The position numbers and the translations under genes are program-made. Below are positions 35,826-45,959 of a DNA stretch of 64,000 nt, in pieces. This DNA comes from Oleiagrimonas sp963817755. Lineage in GTDB: Bacteria > Pseudomonadota > Gammaproteobacteria > Xanthomonadales > Rhodanobacteraceae. How positions within the stretch are numbered: the stretch's first letter is position 1; each line of letters begins with the position of its first letter. The stretch spans positions 682,001 to 746,000 of the forward strand of contig CAWFPB010000003.1 in the NCBI GenBank assembly GCA_963817755.1, in the 5' to 3' direction. The notes under the pieces were generated by a model. It made no database searches, had not been told where the DNA came from, and saw only the letters and a program-made list of their open reading frames with translations.

Positions 35826-36535
35826 GATGCGGCGCCCTCTTCCAGGCGCGCTTCGAATTCGGCTGCATCGACCGGTTCGAAGCGGACTCGATCTCCCGGT
35901 GCCAGCAGGCACGGGGCCGTGGATGATCGCGCATCGAAGAGACGCGAAGGCGTGCGACCGATCAATTGCCAGCCGCCTGGAAGTTCGCGTGGATACACCC
36001 CGGTCTGGGCCCCGCCGATGGCGACCGACCCACGCGGAACCCGGGTGCGCGGCTGTTCCCGCCGCGGCACGTGAAGTCGCTCGTCCATGCCCAGCAGGTA
36101 GGCGAAACCCGGCGCGAACCCGATCATCGCCACGCGGTACTCGGCGTCGGCATGCAGGGCGATGACCTGCTCGCGCGTCAGTCCGGTCACGTGGGCGACG
36201 TGTTCCAGGTCGGGGCCGTGATCGCCTTCGTAGCACACGGGAATGCGATGCACGGAGCCCGATCCGGCCTCGGCTGCTTCGGGCATGCCGGACAGCGTTT
36301 CGCGCACGCGCCATGCCATCTCGTCCACGGGGATGTCCCGCTTGCGCAGCGCATCGAGATCCAGGCGGACCAGCAGGCTGGCGTAGGCCGGAACAATTTC
36401 CTGAACGGCGGGCAGTTCGGCCTCGAGCAGCAGCCGGGCAGCCGCATGCACCCGCGCATTGATGTCCGCATCGATGTGCGTGCCCAGGCGCAGCAGCAGC
36501 GCGCTTTCGCCCATCGGTTCGATGTTGGTTTCCAT
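35822..36535 (-). CDS. pxpB: 5-oxoprolinase subunit B (KipI-like)
   Basis: PxpB is the 237-residue KipI-type subunit that pairs with PxpC. Signatures are GESALLLRLG at the start, EIVPAYASLLV, and MIGFAPGFAYLLGMDERLHVPR followed by PRGSVAIGGAQTGVYP. The ATG at 36535 (METNIEPMGE) gives the usual family length. It opens the compact pxpBCA operon, joined by 4-base overlaps throughout, so the three subunits are translationally coupled. Confidence 0.94.
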   Translation of the reverse strand: METNIEPMGESALLLRLGTHIDADINARVHAAARLLLEAELPAVQEIVPAYASLLVRLDLDALRKRDIPVDEMAWRVRETLSGMPEAAEAGSGSVHRIPVCYEGDHGPDLEHVAHVTGLTREQVIALHADAEYRVAMIGFAPGFAYLLGMDERLHVPRREQPRTRVPRGSVAIGGAQTGVYPRELPGGWQLIGRTPSRLFDARSSTAPCLLAPGDRVRFEPVDAAEFEARLEEGAAS

Positions 36536-36608
36536 CACATGATGGTATATCGGGGCGTCAACCCGACCGCTCAAGTCTCGTGACCGGCAACCGTTGAAGC
36601 ATTCCGGC

Positions 36609-37091
36609 TCAGCGGCGGGAACGGAAGAACTCGCGCAAAAGGGTGGCCGATTCGTCGGCCAGCAATCCCGACTCCACTTGGACGCGGTGGTTGTGGCGCT
36701 CCGAGACCAGGGTGTCGAACACGCTCCCGGCAGCGCCAGTCTTGGGATCGGTGGCGGCATAGACCACCCGTGCCACCCGCGCATGCACCAGGGCCATGGC
36801 GCACATGGCGCACGGCTCCAGGGTCACGTAGAGCGTGCTGCCGGGGAAGCGGTAGTTGTCCATGCGTTCGCCGGCTGCCCGCAGCGCCACGATCTCGGCG
36901 TGCGCGGTCGGATCGTGCAGGATGATGTTGCGGTTCCAGCCCAGGCCGAGCACGGCCTCGCCCTTGACCAGCACGGCCCCGACCGGCACTTCATTCTCGG
37001 CATCGCGGGCGTGACGGGCCAGGTCCAGGGCACGCCGCATCCAGGCATGGTCGGCCTCGCTGAACAGCACTTCTTCGGTCGCACTCATCAT
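36609..37091 (-). CDS. tadA: tRNA adenosine(34) deaminase
   Basis: TadA converts adenosine 34 of the tRNA-Arg(ACG) wobble position to inosine, an essential decoding step. The zinc-deaminase motifs HAE (in TAHAEIVALR, catalytic Glu) and PCAMC (LEPCAMCAMALVHARV) are intact, with VPVGAVLV upstream. Length 160 is normal. It is transcribed toward pxpB but separated from it by 73 bases. Confidence 0.95.
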   Translation of the reverse strand: MMSATEEVLFSEADHAWMRRALDLARHARDAENEVPVGAVLVKGEAVLGLGWNRNIILHDPTAHAEIVALRAAGERMDNYRFPGSTLYVTLEPCAMCAMALVHARVARVVYAATDPKTGAAGSVFDTLVSERHNHRVQVESGLLADESATLLREFFRSRR

Positions 37092-37179
37092 GGCACTTGA
37101 AAATCAGCTACTTGCGCCTGAAACCTGAGGAACATGCGCACACGGGCGTCAACGGAATTCCGCCAAGCAATTGATTTAC

Positions 37180-38736
<1,557 letters not shown>

Positions 38737-38740
38737 GCGT

Positions 38741-38876
38741 GACTCGGGACTCGGGACTCGGGACTCGGGATCCCGGATACCGCTGCGATAGGAAGATCAA
38801 TCGAAGCGGAGACGCCGTCCCATCGACAAGAACGCCCCGCTGCATGCGCCGAGTCCCGGGTCCCGAGTCCCGAGTC
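38741..38876. repeat. Inverted heptanucleotide repeat arrays between guaB and guaA
   Basis: Four tandem GACTCGG units (38741-38768) face four CCGAGTC units (38849-38876, the second unit with one change to CCGGGTC). The arrays are inverted copies about 80 bases apart and could fold into a long hairpin in the guaBA transcript, directly before the guaA start codon. A related heptad array (CCNATTC type) precedes fadA. Confidence 0.9.
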
Positions 38877-38888
38877 CCGGCTTTTCCG

Positions 38889-40343
38889 TCAATCCAGACG
38901 GTAGTTCGGTGCTTCCTTGACGATCTGGATGTCGTGCGGATGCGCTTCCAGCACGCCGGCACCGGTCACGCGCACGAACTGCGCTCTCTTGCGCATGTCG
39001 TCGATGCTGGCGCAGCCGCAATAGCCCATGGAAGCGCGCAAGCCGCCCAGCATCTGGTGCACGATGCTGCGCAACGGACCGCGGTACGGCACGCGCCCCT
39101 CGATGCCCTCGGGCACCAGCTTGTCGGCATCGGCCTCTTCCTGGAAGTAGCGGTCCTTGGAACCCAGCTGCATGGCGCCCAGCGAGCCCATCCCGCGGTA
39201 GCTCTTGTAGGAGCGGCCCTGGAACAGCTCGACCTCGCCCGGCGCTTCCTCGGTGCCGGCGAACATCGAACCCAGCATCACCGTGGACGCGCCGGCAGCA
39301 ATGGCCTTGGCCACGTCGCCGGAATAGCGGATGCCGCCGTCGGCAATCAGCGGAATGTCGTCCTTGAGCGCCGTGGCAACCATGTCGATGGCGGTGATCT
39401 GCGGCACGCCCACGCCGGCGACCACGCGCGTGGTGCAGATCGAGCCCGGACCGACGCCGACCTTGACCGCATCGGCGCCCGCATCGCGCAACGCCAGCGC
39501 GGCCTCGCCGGTGACGATGTTGCCGGCGATCACCTGCACCTGCGGGAAGTGCTTCTTGACCCAGGCCACGCGATCGATGACGCCCTGCGAATGGCCGTGC
39601 GCGGTGTCGACCACCAGCACGTCCACGCCGGCCTCGACCAGCGCCGCGACGCGCGTCTCGGTGTCACCGCCGACACCGACCGCCGCGCCCACGAGCAGGC
39701 GCTCGTGGGCGTCCTTGGCGGCGTGCGGGTTGTCGCTGGCCTTCTGGATGTCCTTGACGGTGATCAGACCGCGCAGCTGGAAGTCGTCGTTGACCACCAG
39801 CACCTTCTCGATGCGGTGCTGGTGCAGCAGGTCCAGGACCTCATCATGCCCCGCGCCTTCCTTGACCGTGACCAGCTTTTCCTTGCGCGTCATGATGTTG
39901 CGCACCGGATCGCTGGGCTTCTTCTCGAAGCGAAGGTCGCGGCTGGTGACGATGCCGACCAGCTCGTCGCCCTCCACCACCGGCACGCCGGAAATGCTGT
40001 TGGCGCGGGTGATCTGCATGACCTCGCTGATCGAGGTGTCCGGACCGACCGTGATGGGGCTGCGGATGACGCCGGCCTCGAACTTCTTCACCAGGCGCAC
40101 CTCGGCGGCCTGCTGTTCGGGGGTCATGTTCTTGTGGATGATGCCGATGCCACCCGACTGCGCCATGGTGATCGCCAGGCGGGCTTCGGTCACCGTGTCC
40201 ATGGCCGCCGAGACGATCGGCACGTTCAGGCGGATGCCCCGTGTCAGCCGGGTGGAAGTGTCCACGTCGCGCGGCAGCACGATCGAGTGGGCGGGGACGA
40301 GGTAGACGTCGTCGTAGGTCAGGGCCTCGGCAAGGATGCGCAT
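38889..40343 (-). CDS. guaB: IMP dehydrogenase
   Basis: GuaB oxidises IMP to XMP with NAD+, the committed step to guanine nucleotides. The catalytic-barrel start (MRILAEALTYDDVYLVPAHS), two CBS domains at about residues 95-200, the active cysteine loop GSICTTRVVAGVGVPQ and the flap region (YRGMGSLGAM) are all present. Length 484 is standard. It lies upstream of guaA with a 152-base gap that is mostly heptad repeats. Confidence 0.97.
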   Translation of the reverse strand: MRILAEALTYDDVYLVPAHSIVLPRDVDTSTRLTRGIRLNVPIVSAAMDTVTEARLAITMAQSGGIGIIHKNMTPEQQAAEVRLVKKFEAGVIRSPITVGPDTSISEVMQITRANSISGVPVVEGDELVGIVTSRDLRFEKKPSDPVRNIMTRKEKLVTVKEGAGHDEVLDLLHQHRIEKVLVVNDDFQLRGLITVKDIQKASDNPHAAKDAHERLLVGAAVGVGGDTETRVAALVEAGVDVLVVDTAHGHSQGVIDRVAWVKKHFPQVQVIAGNIVTGEAALALRDAGADAVKVGVGPGSICTTRVVAGVGVPQITAIDMVATALKDDIPLIADGGIRYSGDVAKAIAAGASTVMLGSMFAGTEEAPGEVELFQGRSYKSYRGMGSLGAMQLGSKDRYFQEEADADKLVPEGIEGRVPYRGPLRSIVHQMLGGLRASMGYCGCASIDDMRKRAQFVRVTGAGVLEAHPHDIQIVKEAPNYRLD

Positions 40344-40420
40344 GGCGTGTATTCCCGCGGGTAAATCGCTCTATTGTACTGGATGGATCTGAACAAGGGC
40401 CAGATGCGCACTTGCAAATG

Positions 40421-42004
40421 TCAGGACGGAGGTTCCGCCAGCAGGGTGCGCAACGGATCAAGTGCCTTGCCAAACCTCCGCGCACGTGCGGTATCCCGGC
40501 GCAGCGGTTGGCGAACCTGCGCCGCACTGGCGGTACGCACCACTCTCTTCGTGCGGTGGAATTGGAGGCAGGACGGATCATCGGGCAAGCCACAAAAGGA
40601 CAGCAGACGATGGATTTCGCGCTCCGGATCGGCGAGCAGCTGTTCATAGACCAGCTCATGCCATGCCTGGGGAAAGCCTGTCTGCCAGTGCCGGCATAGC
40701 CGTTCGCAATCCTTGTAGTATCCAGCCATCTCCGCCAGGTCATAGCTGAACGGATTGCCGGTGCGGAACAACTGCCGATAACAGGCCAGGCATGTTTCGA
40801 CCGCATCGCGCCTCACATGTACGAATCGGGCGCCGGGAAGCATGGCACGGGCGGCACCGACCAGTTTCCAGTTCAGCAGGTTCTTGTCGGTGAACCGTCG
40901 ACCGTTCCCGTGCAGCGACTTGGTGGCATCCAGATACTCCCGGCCCAGCCTTTCCCAGTCCTCCTGGTTCACCTGCTCCACCCAATCGGGGAAAGGCTGT
41001 CCGCGGCGCTTCGACTCGGCATCGATGACCCGCTGCAGGTCGGTGATCTCCCCCGCCCCCTCGACCCCGGGGTGCGAAGCGAGAATCTGCTCGACGAGGG
41101 TTGACCCCGAGCGCGGCAGGCTGAGGATGAATATGACTTCCCCGCCCCGCTGCGTATCGTTTTGCGAAGCCGCTGGCTTGGCAAAGGACCGTTCGATGCG
41201 TTGCACGAAGGCATGCTCGGCCTTCGCATCCCACTCGATCGTTGCACGCTTGGCGGAGTTGGCTGTCTGCAACGTGGCGAACGCGGCGGGATAGTCTCCC
41301 TGGTCTTCCTGCGCCCTGGCCAGCGCGAAACCGAGGGCAATCCGGTCCGCGGAATGGAGGGCCGCCTTGCGTACCACCTTTTCGAGTTCGGCCAGGTCCC
41401 GGGATGTCATCGGCCGGGTCTTGATGTCGGCCAGTCCCAGCCATGCCTTGGCGTGGTCCGGCTTCCGACGCAAGACCTCGCGGTAATGCGCCACGGCGGC
41501 ATCAACCTCTCCGAGCAGGATATGTGCGTCAGCCAGCGCCATATGCGCCAACACGTGACCCGGATCGAGCTCAAGCACCCGGTTCAGTGCCCTCTGCGCT
41601 TCGTCCGGATGCGGGCGGCTGGACAACAACGCCTTGCCCAGGTTGAACCAGTAGGCGGGCACCTCCGGTGCGAGCCGGCACGCCTGTTCCAGCTCGGCGA
41701 TTGCAGTTTCATGCTCGCCAAGTTCGTGCAGGGCGATACCCAGACCCATGTGGACCGCAGGATCCTGCGGCGCCAGTGTGCACGCCTTGCCGAAGGATTC
41801 GATCGCCGCATCGAAGTCACCGGCCATGTGCGAGGCAATGCCCATGTAGTAATGCGCCTGGGCCCAATCCGGCTTCATCCGAAGGACCCGCGCCAGCACC
41901 TTGCGTGCATGATCCGATTCACCACGGCCAAGCGCCTGCACGGCCTTCTGCAATTCGCCGGCCGGGTCCTGGGCGGTCACTTTCCAGTTGCGCTCGGTCA
42001 CCAT
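40421..42004 (-). CDS. TPR-repeat sulfotransferase
   Basis: This 527-residue fusion has about seven N-terminal TPR repeats (for example WAQAHYYMGIASHMAGDFDA and AVHMGLGIALHELGEHETA), then a PAPS-dependent sulfotransferase domain from about residue 290. The 5'-phosphosulfate loop is FILSLPRSGSTLVEQILASH, and the 3'-phosphate-binding stretch is RFVHVRRDAVETCLACY. It should transfer sulfate to an unknown acceptor, possibly a peptide or glycan presented by the TPR part. The ATG at 42004 has an AGGAAG site and was preferred over 42064. It stands alone between guaB and folD. Confidence 0.88.
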   Translation of the reverse strand: MVTERNWKVTAQDPAGELQKAVQALGRGESDHARKVLARVLRMKPDWAQAHYYMGIASHMAGDFDAAIESFGKACTLAPQDPAVHMGLGIALHELGEHETAIAELEQACRLAPEVPAYWFNLGKALLSSRPHPDEAQRALNRVLELDPGHVLAHMALADAHILLGEVDAAVAHYREVLRRKPDHAKAWLGLADIKTRPMTSRDLAELEKVVRKAALHSADRIALGFALARAQEDQGDYPAAFATLQTANSAKRATIEWDAKAEHAFVQRIERSFAKPAASQNDTQRGGEVIFILSLPRSGSTLVEQILASHPGVEGAGEITDLQRVIDAESKRRGQPFPDWVEQVNQEDWERLGREYLDATKSLHGNGRRFTDKNLLNWKLVGAARAMLPGARFVHVRRDAVETCLACYRQLFRTGNPFSYDLAEMAGYYKDCERLCRHWQTGFPQAWHELVYEQLLADPEREIHRLLSFCGLPDDPSCLQFHRTKRVVRTASAAQVRQPLRRDTARARRFGKALDPLRTLLAEPPS

Positions 42005-42118
42005 GGACGCTTCCTGATGGGCAACGATGCTGAAGTACTTCCTGGAGTGGTTCGGACGCGGCATGGCTGCATCACGCGTGGCCCCGATACTCGAACCATG
42101 GGATGCACAGGATCCCGT

Positions 42119-42985
42119 TCAGGCGACCGAGCGCGCCCGGCGCGATTCGGCCGCTTCCAGGGTGTTCTCGATCAATGTCGCCACCGTCATCGGCCCTACG
42201 CCGCCGGGTACCGGCGTGATCCACGAGGCGCGTTCGCGCGCGACCTCGAAGTCGACGTCGCCGACCAGGCGTCCGTCGTCCAGCCGGTTGATGCCGACGT
42301 CGATGACCACGGCATCGGGCTTGACCCACTCGCCGCGCACCAGCCCCGCCCGTCCTACCGCCACCACCAGGATGTCGGCCATGCGCACGTGCGCTTCCAG
42401 GTCGGTGGTGAAACGGTGACAGCAGGTCACCGTGGCGCCGGCGATCAGCAACTCCAGCACCAGCGGTCGGCCGACGTGGTTGGACGCCCCGATGATCACG
42501 GCGTGGCGGCCGCGCACGGGGCGATCGGTATGACCCAGCAGGGTCATCACGCCGCGCGGCGTGCACGGCCGTAGTCCCAGGCGACGCAGCACAAGGCGCC
42601 CGACATTGACGGCATGGAAACCGTCCACGTCCTTTTGCGGATCGATGCGATCGACCAGTTCGTCCTCGTCCACGTGTGCCGGCAACGGCGACTGCACCAG
42701 GATGCCGTGCACGTCCGGGTCGGCATTGAGCTTGTCGATCAGGGCGATGAGCTCTTCCTGGCTGGTGGTTTCCGGCAGGTCGTAGTCGAAGGAACGAAAG
42801 CCCACCTGCTCGCAGGCACGGCGCTTGTTGCGCACGTAGACAGCCGAGGCCGCGTCGACGCCCACGAAGATCACGGCCAGGCCGGGCGCGGCCTTGCCCG
42901 CAGCCACACGCTCGGCCACGCGCCGGGCGACCTGGTCCAGTCGTTCCTGGGCGATGCGCTTGCCGTCGAGGATGCGTGCAGTCAT
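42119..42985 (-). CDS. folD: Bifunctional methylenetetrahydrofolate dehydrogenase/cyclohydrolase
   Basis: FolD interconverts 5,10-methylene-, methenyl- and 10-formyl-tetrahydrofolate with NADP+, supplying one-carbon units. The substrate lysine lies in YVRNKRRACEQVG, followed by VHGILVQSPLPAHVDE and KDVDGFHAVNVGRL. The dinucleotide motif reads IIGASNHVGRP (histidine where isoleucine is usual), and PVPGGVGPMTVATLIENT closes the domain. Length 288 is normal. Confidence 0.96.
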   Translation of the reverse strand: MTARILDGKRIAQERLDQVARRVAERVAAGKAAPGLAVIFVGVDAASAVYVRNKRRACEQVGFRSFDYDLPETTSQEELIALIDKLNADPDVHGILVQSPLPAHVDEDELVDRIDPQKDVDGFHAVNVGRLVLRRLGLRPCTPRGVMTLLGHTDRPVRGRHAVIIGASNHVGRPLVLELLIAGATVTCCHRFTTDLEAHVRMADILVVAVGRAGLVRGEWVKPDAVVIDVGINRLDDGRLVGDVDFEVARERASWITPVPGGVGPMTVATLIENTLEAAESRRARSVA

Positions 42986-43216
42986 GGCGTTTGCGGGCTT
43001 GGAAAGCGCGCATTATCCGGGTTCCGTGGGAAGCGCACAAATCCGCCGGGTGCCGCGAGCCCCGCGGCATGGGACAGAACGCCGCAGGAACGGGCATCGA
43101 TACGACTCGCGCTTTTGACAAGCGTCAACGGCGTCGCCATCGGCGGTTCCTAGAATGCCCCGGTCCGCAAGGCTCCGGCCACGCGTGCGGACCCACCCAC
43201 GACCCAAGGAGTCGTC

Positions 43217-44341
43217 ATGAATCCCGCCGCCTTCCTGCACCGGCAACTGGCGTATTTCGTCGGCACGCCCGTCGAACGCCGCATCCATCTTTTCCGCACG
43301 CCCTCGCCCTCTTCGCCGATGTTCCTGCACGAACGCGCCCGCATCATCCTGCGCCGCACCGAAGTGCTGGCCTGGACATTCATGCTGCTGGTGGCACTTT
43401 GGATCGCCGTGGACGTGATGGTGTTTCCGCCCGAGATCGCCAATGCGTTGGTCCTTGGGCGCGTGATTGCCGTGCTCGGGCTGGGAGCGTTGCTGGTGCT
43501 GTCCTTGCTGCTGGTACAGCGGGCCCGCTGGCTGACGTCCTACCTCACCCTGCTGGGTCTTCTGGCGGTTCCGGCGCTGTTCGCGCTTTATGCGCAACCG
43601 GTATTCAACCACTGGGTACGAAATGGCGGAACGTTCACGCCGACCCAGGCAGCGGCCATCTCCCTGTACCGGCAGTTGCCGATCATCTACATCGCCGGAC
43701 TGGCGCTGTTCCCGATGACCATGTTCGAGTCGGTGCCCTTGATGGCGCTGGTGCTGGCGATGATGGTCGCGGCGGACCTCGGCGGCTCGTCGGGCGGTGC
43801 CATCCGCGTGGACCAATGGGCGGACCTGTGGGTGGTGCTGGTCACCGGCGGCTCGGCCGCACTCGCGGGGGTGCTGCAGTTCAACCTGCTGTGGCAGAAC
43901 CACCGCCTGATGGACTACGACGCTGACACCGGACTGATGAAACGACAGGCGGCACTGGACTTGTTGCAGCTGTACTGGCACGACCGTGGACGCTCGGCAC
44001 GGATGCTGTCCGTGGGCGTGGCCCTGCTACCCGGCGACACGGCGCTATCGGCCGATGCGTCGGGCCGAGACCGGTCCGCACCGGGAAAACTGGCCGCGGC
44101 ACTCCACGAACCGCTGCCCCACGGCCTGCAGGCCGTGCGCTGGTCCGAGCGTGGTATCGGCCTGGTTGGCATCGGCAGCGACCGCGCCACCATGGCTTGC
44201 GTGCTGGATGCATGGATCGCGCGCGTGCAAGCCGTCGCGGGAGTACCGCTCAGGCACGCCGTGATGGATCGGTCCAACGGTGGCGTGGGTCCCCTGACCC
44301 TGCTCGAAAGCACGGAATCGGCCGCGCAAAGACAGACATGA
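43217..44341 (+). CDS. Membrane protein with degenerate GGDEF-like domain
   Basis: This is a 374-residue protein. Residues about 45-230 form six hydrophobic helices (for example AWTFMLLVALWIAVDVMVF and LPIIYIAGLALFPMTMFE), resembling a membrane sensor. From residue 235 the text DYDADTGLMKRQAALDLLQL matches the D..TGL.NR opening of diguanylate cyclase domains. About 100 residues then follow in which the GGDEF active-site loop and the metal-binding residues are missing. It is therefore probably not a cyclase; it may bind a nucleotide or act by protein contact, and it could also be an independent family. The ATG at 43217 follows AAGGAG. It is convergent with der and divergent from folD across a 231-base gap. 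Confidence 0.7.
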   Translation: MNPAAFLHRQLAYFVGTPVERRIHLFRTPSPSSPMFLHERARIILRRTEVLAWTFMLLVALWIAVDVMVFPPEIANALVLGRVIAVLGLGALLVLSLLLVQRARWLTSYLTLLGLLAVPALFALYAQPVFNHWVRNGGTFTPTQAAAISLYRQLPIIYIAGLALFPMTMFESVPLMALVLAMMVAADLGGSSGGAIRVDQWADLWVVLVTGGSAALAGVLQFNLLWQNHRLMDYDADTGLMKRQAALDLLQLYWHDRGRSARMLSVGVALLPGDTALSADASGRDRSAPGKLAAALHEPLPHGLQAVRWSERGIGLVGIGSDRATMACVLDAWIARVQAVAGVPLRHAVMDRSNGGVGPLTLLESTESAAQRQT

Positions 44342-44479
44342 ACGGCCACGGGGCATCCCGGACAACCGCTGGATGCCGTGCTCTCGGCGCGCCACTTGCC
44401 GGCAGTCGAGCCGATGTGTCGGCTTCCACATCCACGCCGTCGATATAATCGAGGGCATCGATACGGAAGAACCAGCGCG

Positions 44480-45901
44480 TCAACGCTTGCGGCGCTTGGC
44501 GTTTCGGATCATGCGCTGGCGCTTGCGCTTTTGTGAATCGGTCAACTCGTTGTGACGGCCCGCGTAGGGGTTCTCGCTGTCGCGGAACTCGATGCGGATG
44601 GGCGTGCCTTCCAGGTGGTAGCGCTTGCGGAAGGTGTTTTCCAGGTAGCGGCGATAGGCCGGCGCGATGTGCTTGGTGCGGGTGCCGTGGATGACGATGG
44701 TCGGCGGATTGTGGCCGCCCGGGTGGGCGTAGCGCAGCTTGGGGGCATGCCCGCGGACCAGCGGCGGCTGGTAGCCCTCGTAGGCCTTCTCCAGCGTGCG
44801 CGTGAGTTGCGAGGAGGTCATCTCGCGCGTGGCCGAGGCGTGCGCGCGGTCGATGGCGCGCATCAGTTCGCGCAGGCCCGAACCGTGCTTGGCGGAAATG
44901 AACACGCGCCTGGCCCAGGCCACGAAGGCGAGGCGGCGGTCCAGGGCGGCCTGGCATTGTTCGCGGTCGTAGGATTCCATGTCGTCCCACTTGTTGACCG
45001 CGATCACCAGCGCCCTGCCCTCGTCCAACACGTGACCGATCAGGGTCAGGTCCTGGTCCGACAGATTCTCGCGCGCATCGATCATGACCACCGCAACCTG
45101 GGAAGCAGCAATGGCCTGCAGCGTCTTGATGACGCTGAACTTCTCCACCGCCTCCTCGATGCGGGCCCGACGGCGGACGCCGGCGGTGTCGATCAAGGTG
45201 TATTTGCGACCGTCACGCTCCAGCGGTACGCGGATGGCGTCCCGGGTGGTGCCGGCAACCTCGGAAACAATCACGCGCTCCTCGCCCAGCAACCGATTGA
45301 CCAGCGTGGATTTACCGGCATTGGGGCGTCCGAGGATGGCCACGCGGATGCCGCCGTCGGCCTCGTCCACGGAGTCCTCGGCGGGTTCGTATTCGGGCAG
45401 ACGCGGCTCGATGGCCTGAAGCAGCGTATCGGTCCCGCGGCTGTGCGCAGCGGCCAATGGCAGGCTGTCGGCAAACCCCAGGGATGCGAATTCGGCCATG
45501 GCCACCGATTCGTCCATGCCGTCGGTCTTGTTGACCCCCAGCAGCATGGGCTTTCCGGTACGGCGCAACTCGTCGAGGATGGCGTGATCCTGCACCACAA
45601 GGCCCTGCCTCGCGTCGGTGAGGAAAATCACCAGGTCGGCCTCGTCGATGGCCATTCGGACCTGACGCGCGGTCAGGCCGTCGAGACCGTCCTCGTCGCC
45701 GGAGAGCCCGCCGGTATCCACCAGCACGAACGGCCTCTCGCCATGCCGGCAGACCCCGTAATGACGATCGCGGGTGACGCCGGGCAGATCGACCACCAGG
45801 GCGTCGCGGCTGCGGGTGAGCACGTTGAACAGAGTCGACTTGCCGACATTCGGACGGCCGACCAAGGCAACGACGGGAAGCATGTGCAGGGAAGAATCCA
45901 T
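44480..45901 (-). CDS. der: Ribosome biogenesis GTPase Der (EngA)
   Basis: Der is an essential double GTPase that helps mature the 50S ribosomal subunit. The two G domains are clear: GRPNVGKSTLFNVL near residue 14 with DLPGVTRD, and GRPNAGKSTLVNRLLGEER near residue 190 with DTAGVRRR and NKWD. A KH-like C-terminal domain ends in a basic tail (QKRKRQRMIRNAKRRKR). Length 473 is typical. It follows bamB by 58 bases in the same direction. Confidence 0.97.
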   Translation of the reverse strand: MDSSLHMLPVVALVGRPNVGKSTLFNVLTRSRDALVVDLPGVTRDRHYGVCRHGERPFVLVDTGGLSGDEDGLDGLTARQVRMAIDEADLVIFLTDARQGLVVQDHAILDELRRTGKPMLLGVNKTDGMDESVAMAEFASLGFADSLPLAAAHSRGTDTLLQAIEPRLPEYEPAEDSVDEADGGIRVAILGRPNAGKSTLVNRLLGEERVIVSEVAGTTRDAIRVPLERDGRKYTLIDTAGVRRRARIEEAVEKFSVIKTLQAIAASQVAVVMIDARENLSDQDLTLIGHVLDEGRALVIAVNKWDDMESYDREQCQAALDRRLAFVAWARRVFISAKHGSGLRELMRAIDRAHASATREMTSSQLTRTLEKAYEGYQPPLVRGHAPKLRYAHPGGHNPPTIVIHGTRTKHIAPAYRRYLENTFRKRYHLEGTPIRIEFRDSENPYAGRHNELTDSQKRKRQRMIRNAKRRKR

Positions 45902-45959
45902 CGGGAATGCTCCGGCGTCGACCGCCCCGGCGCCGAATGGGGCGACGGGACGGAGGCGG

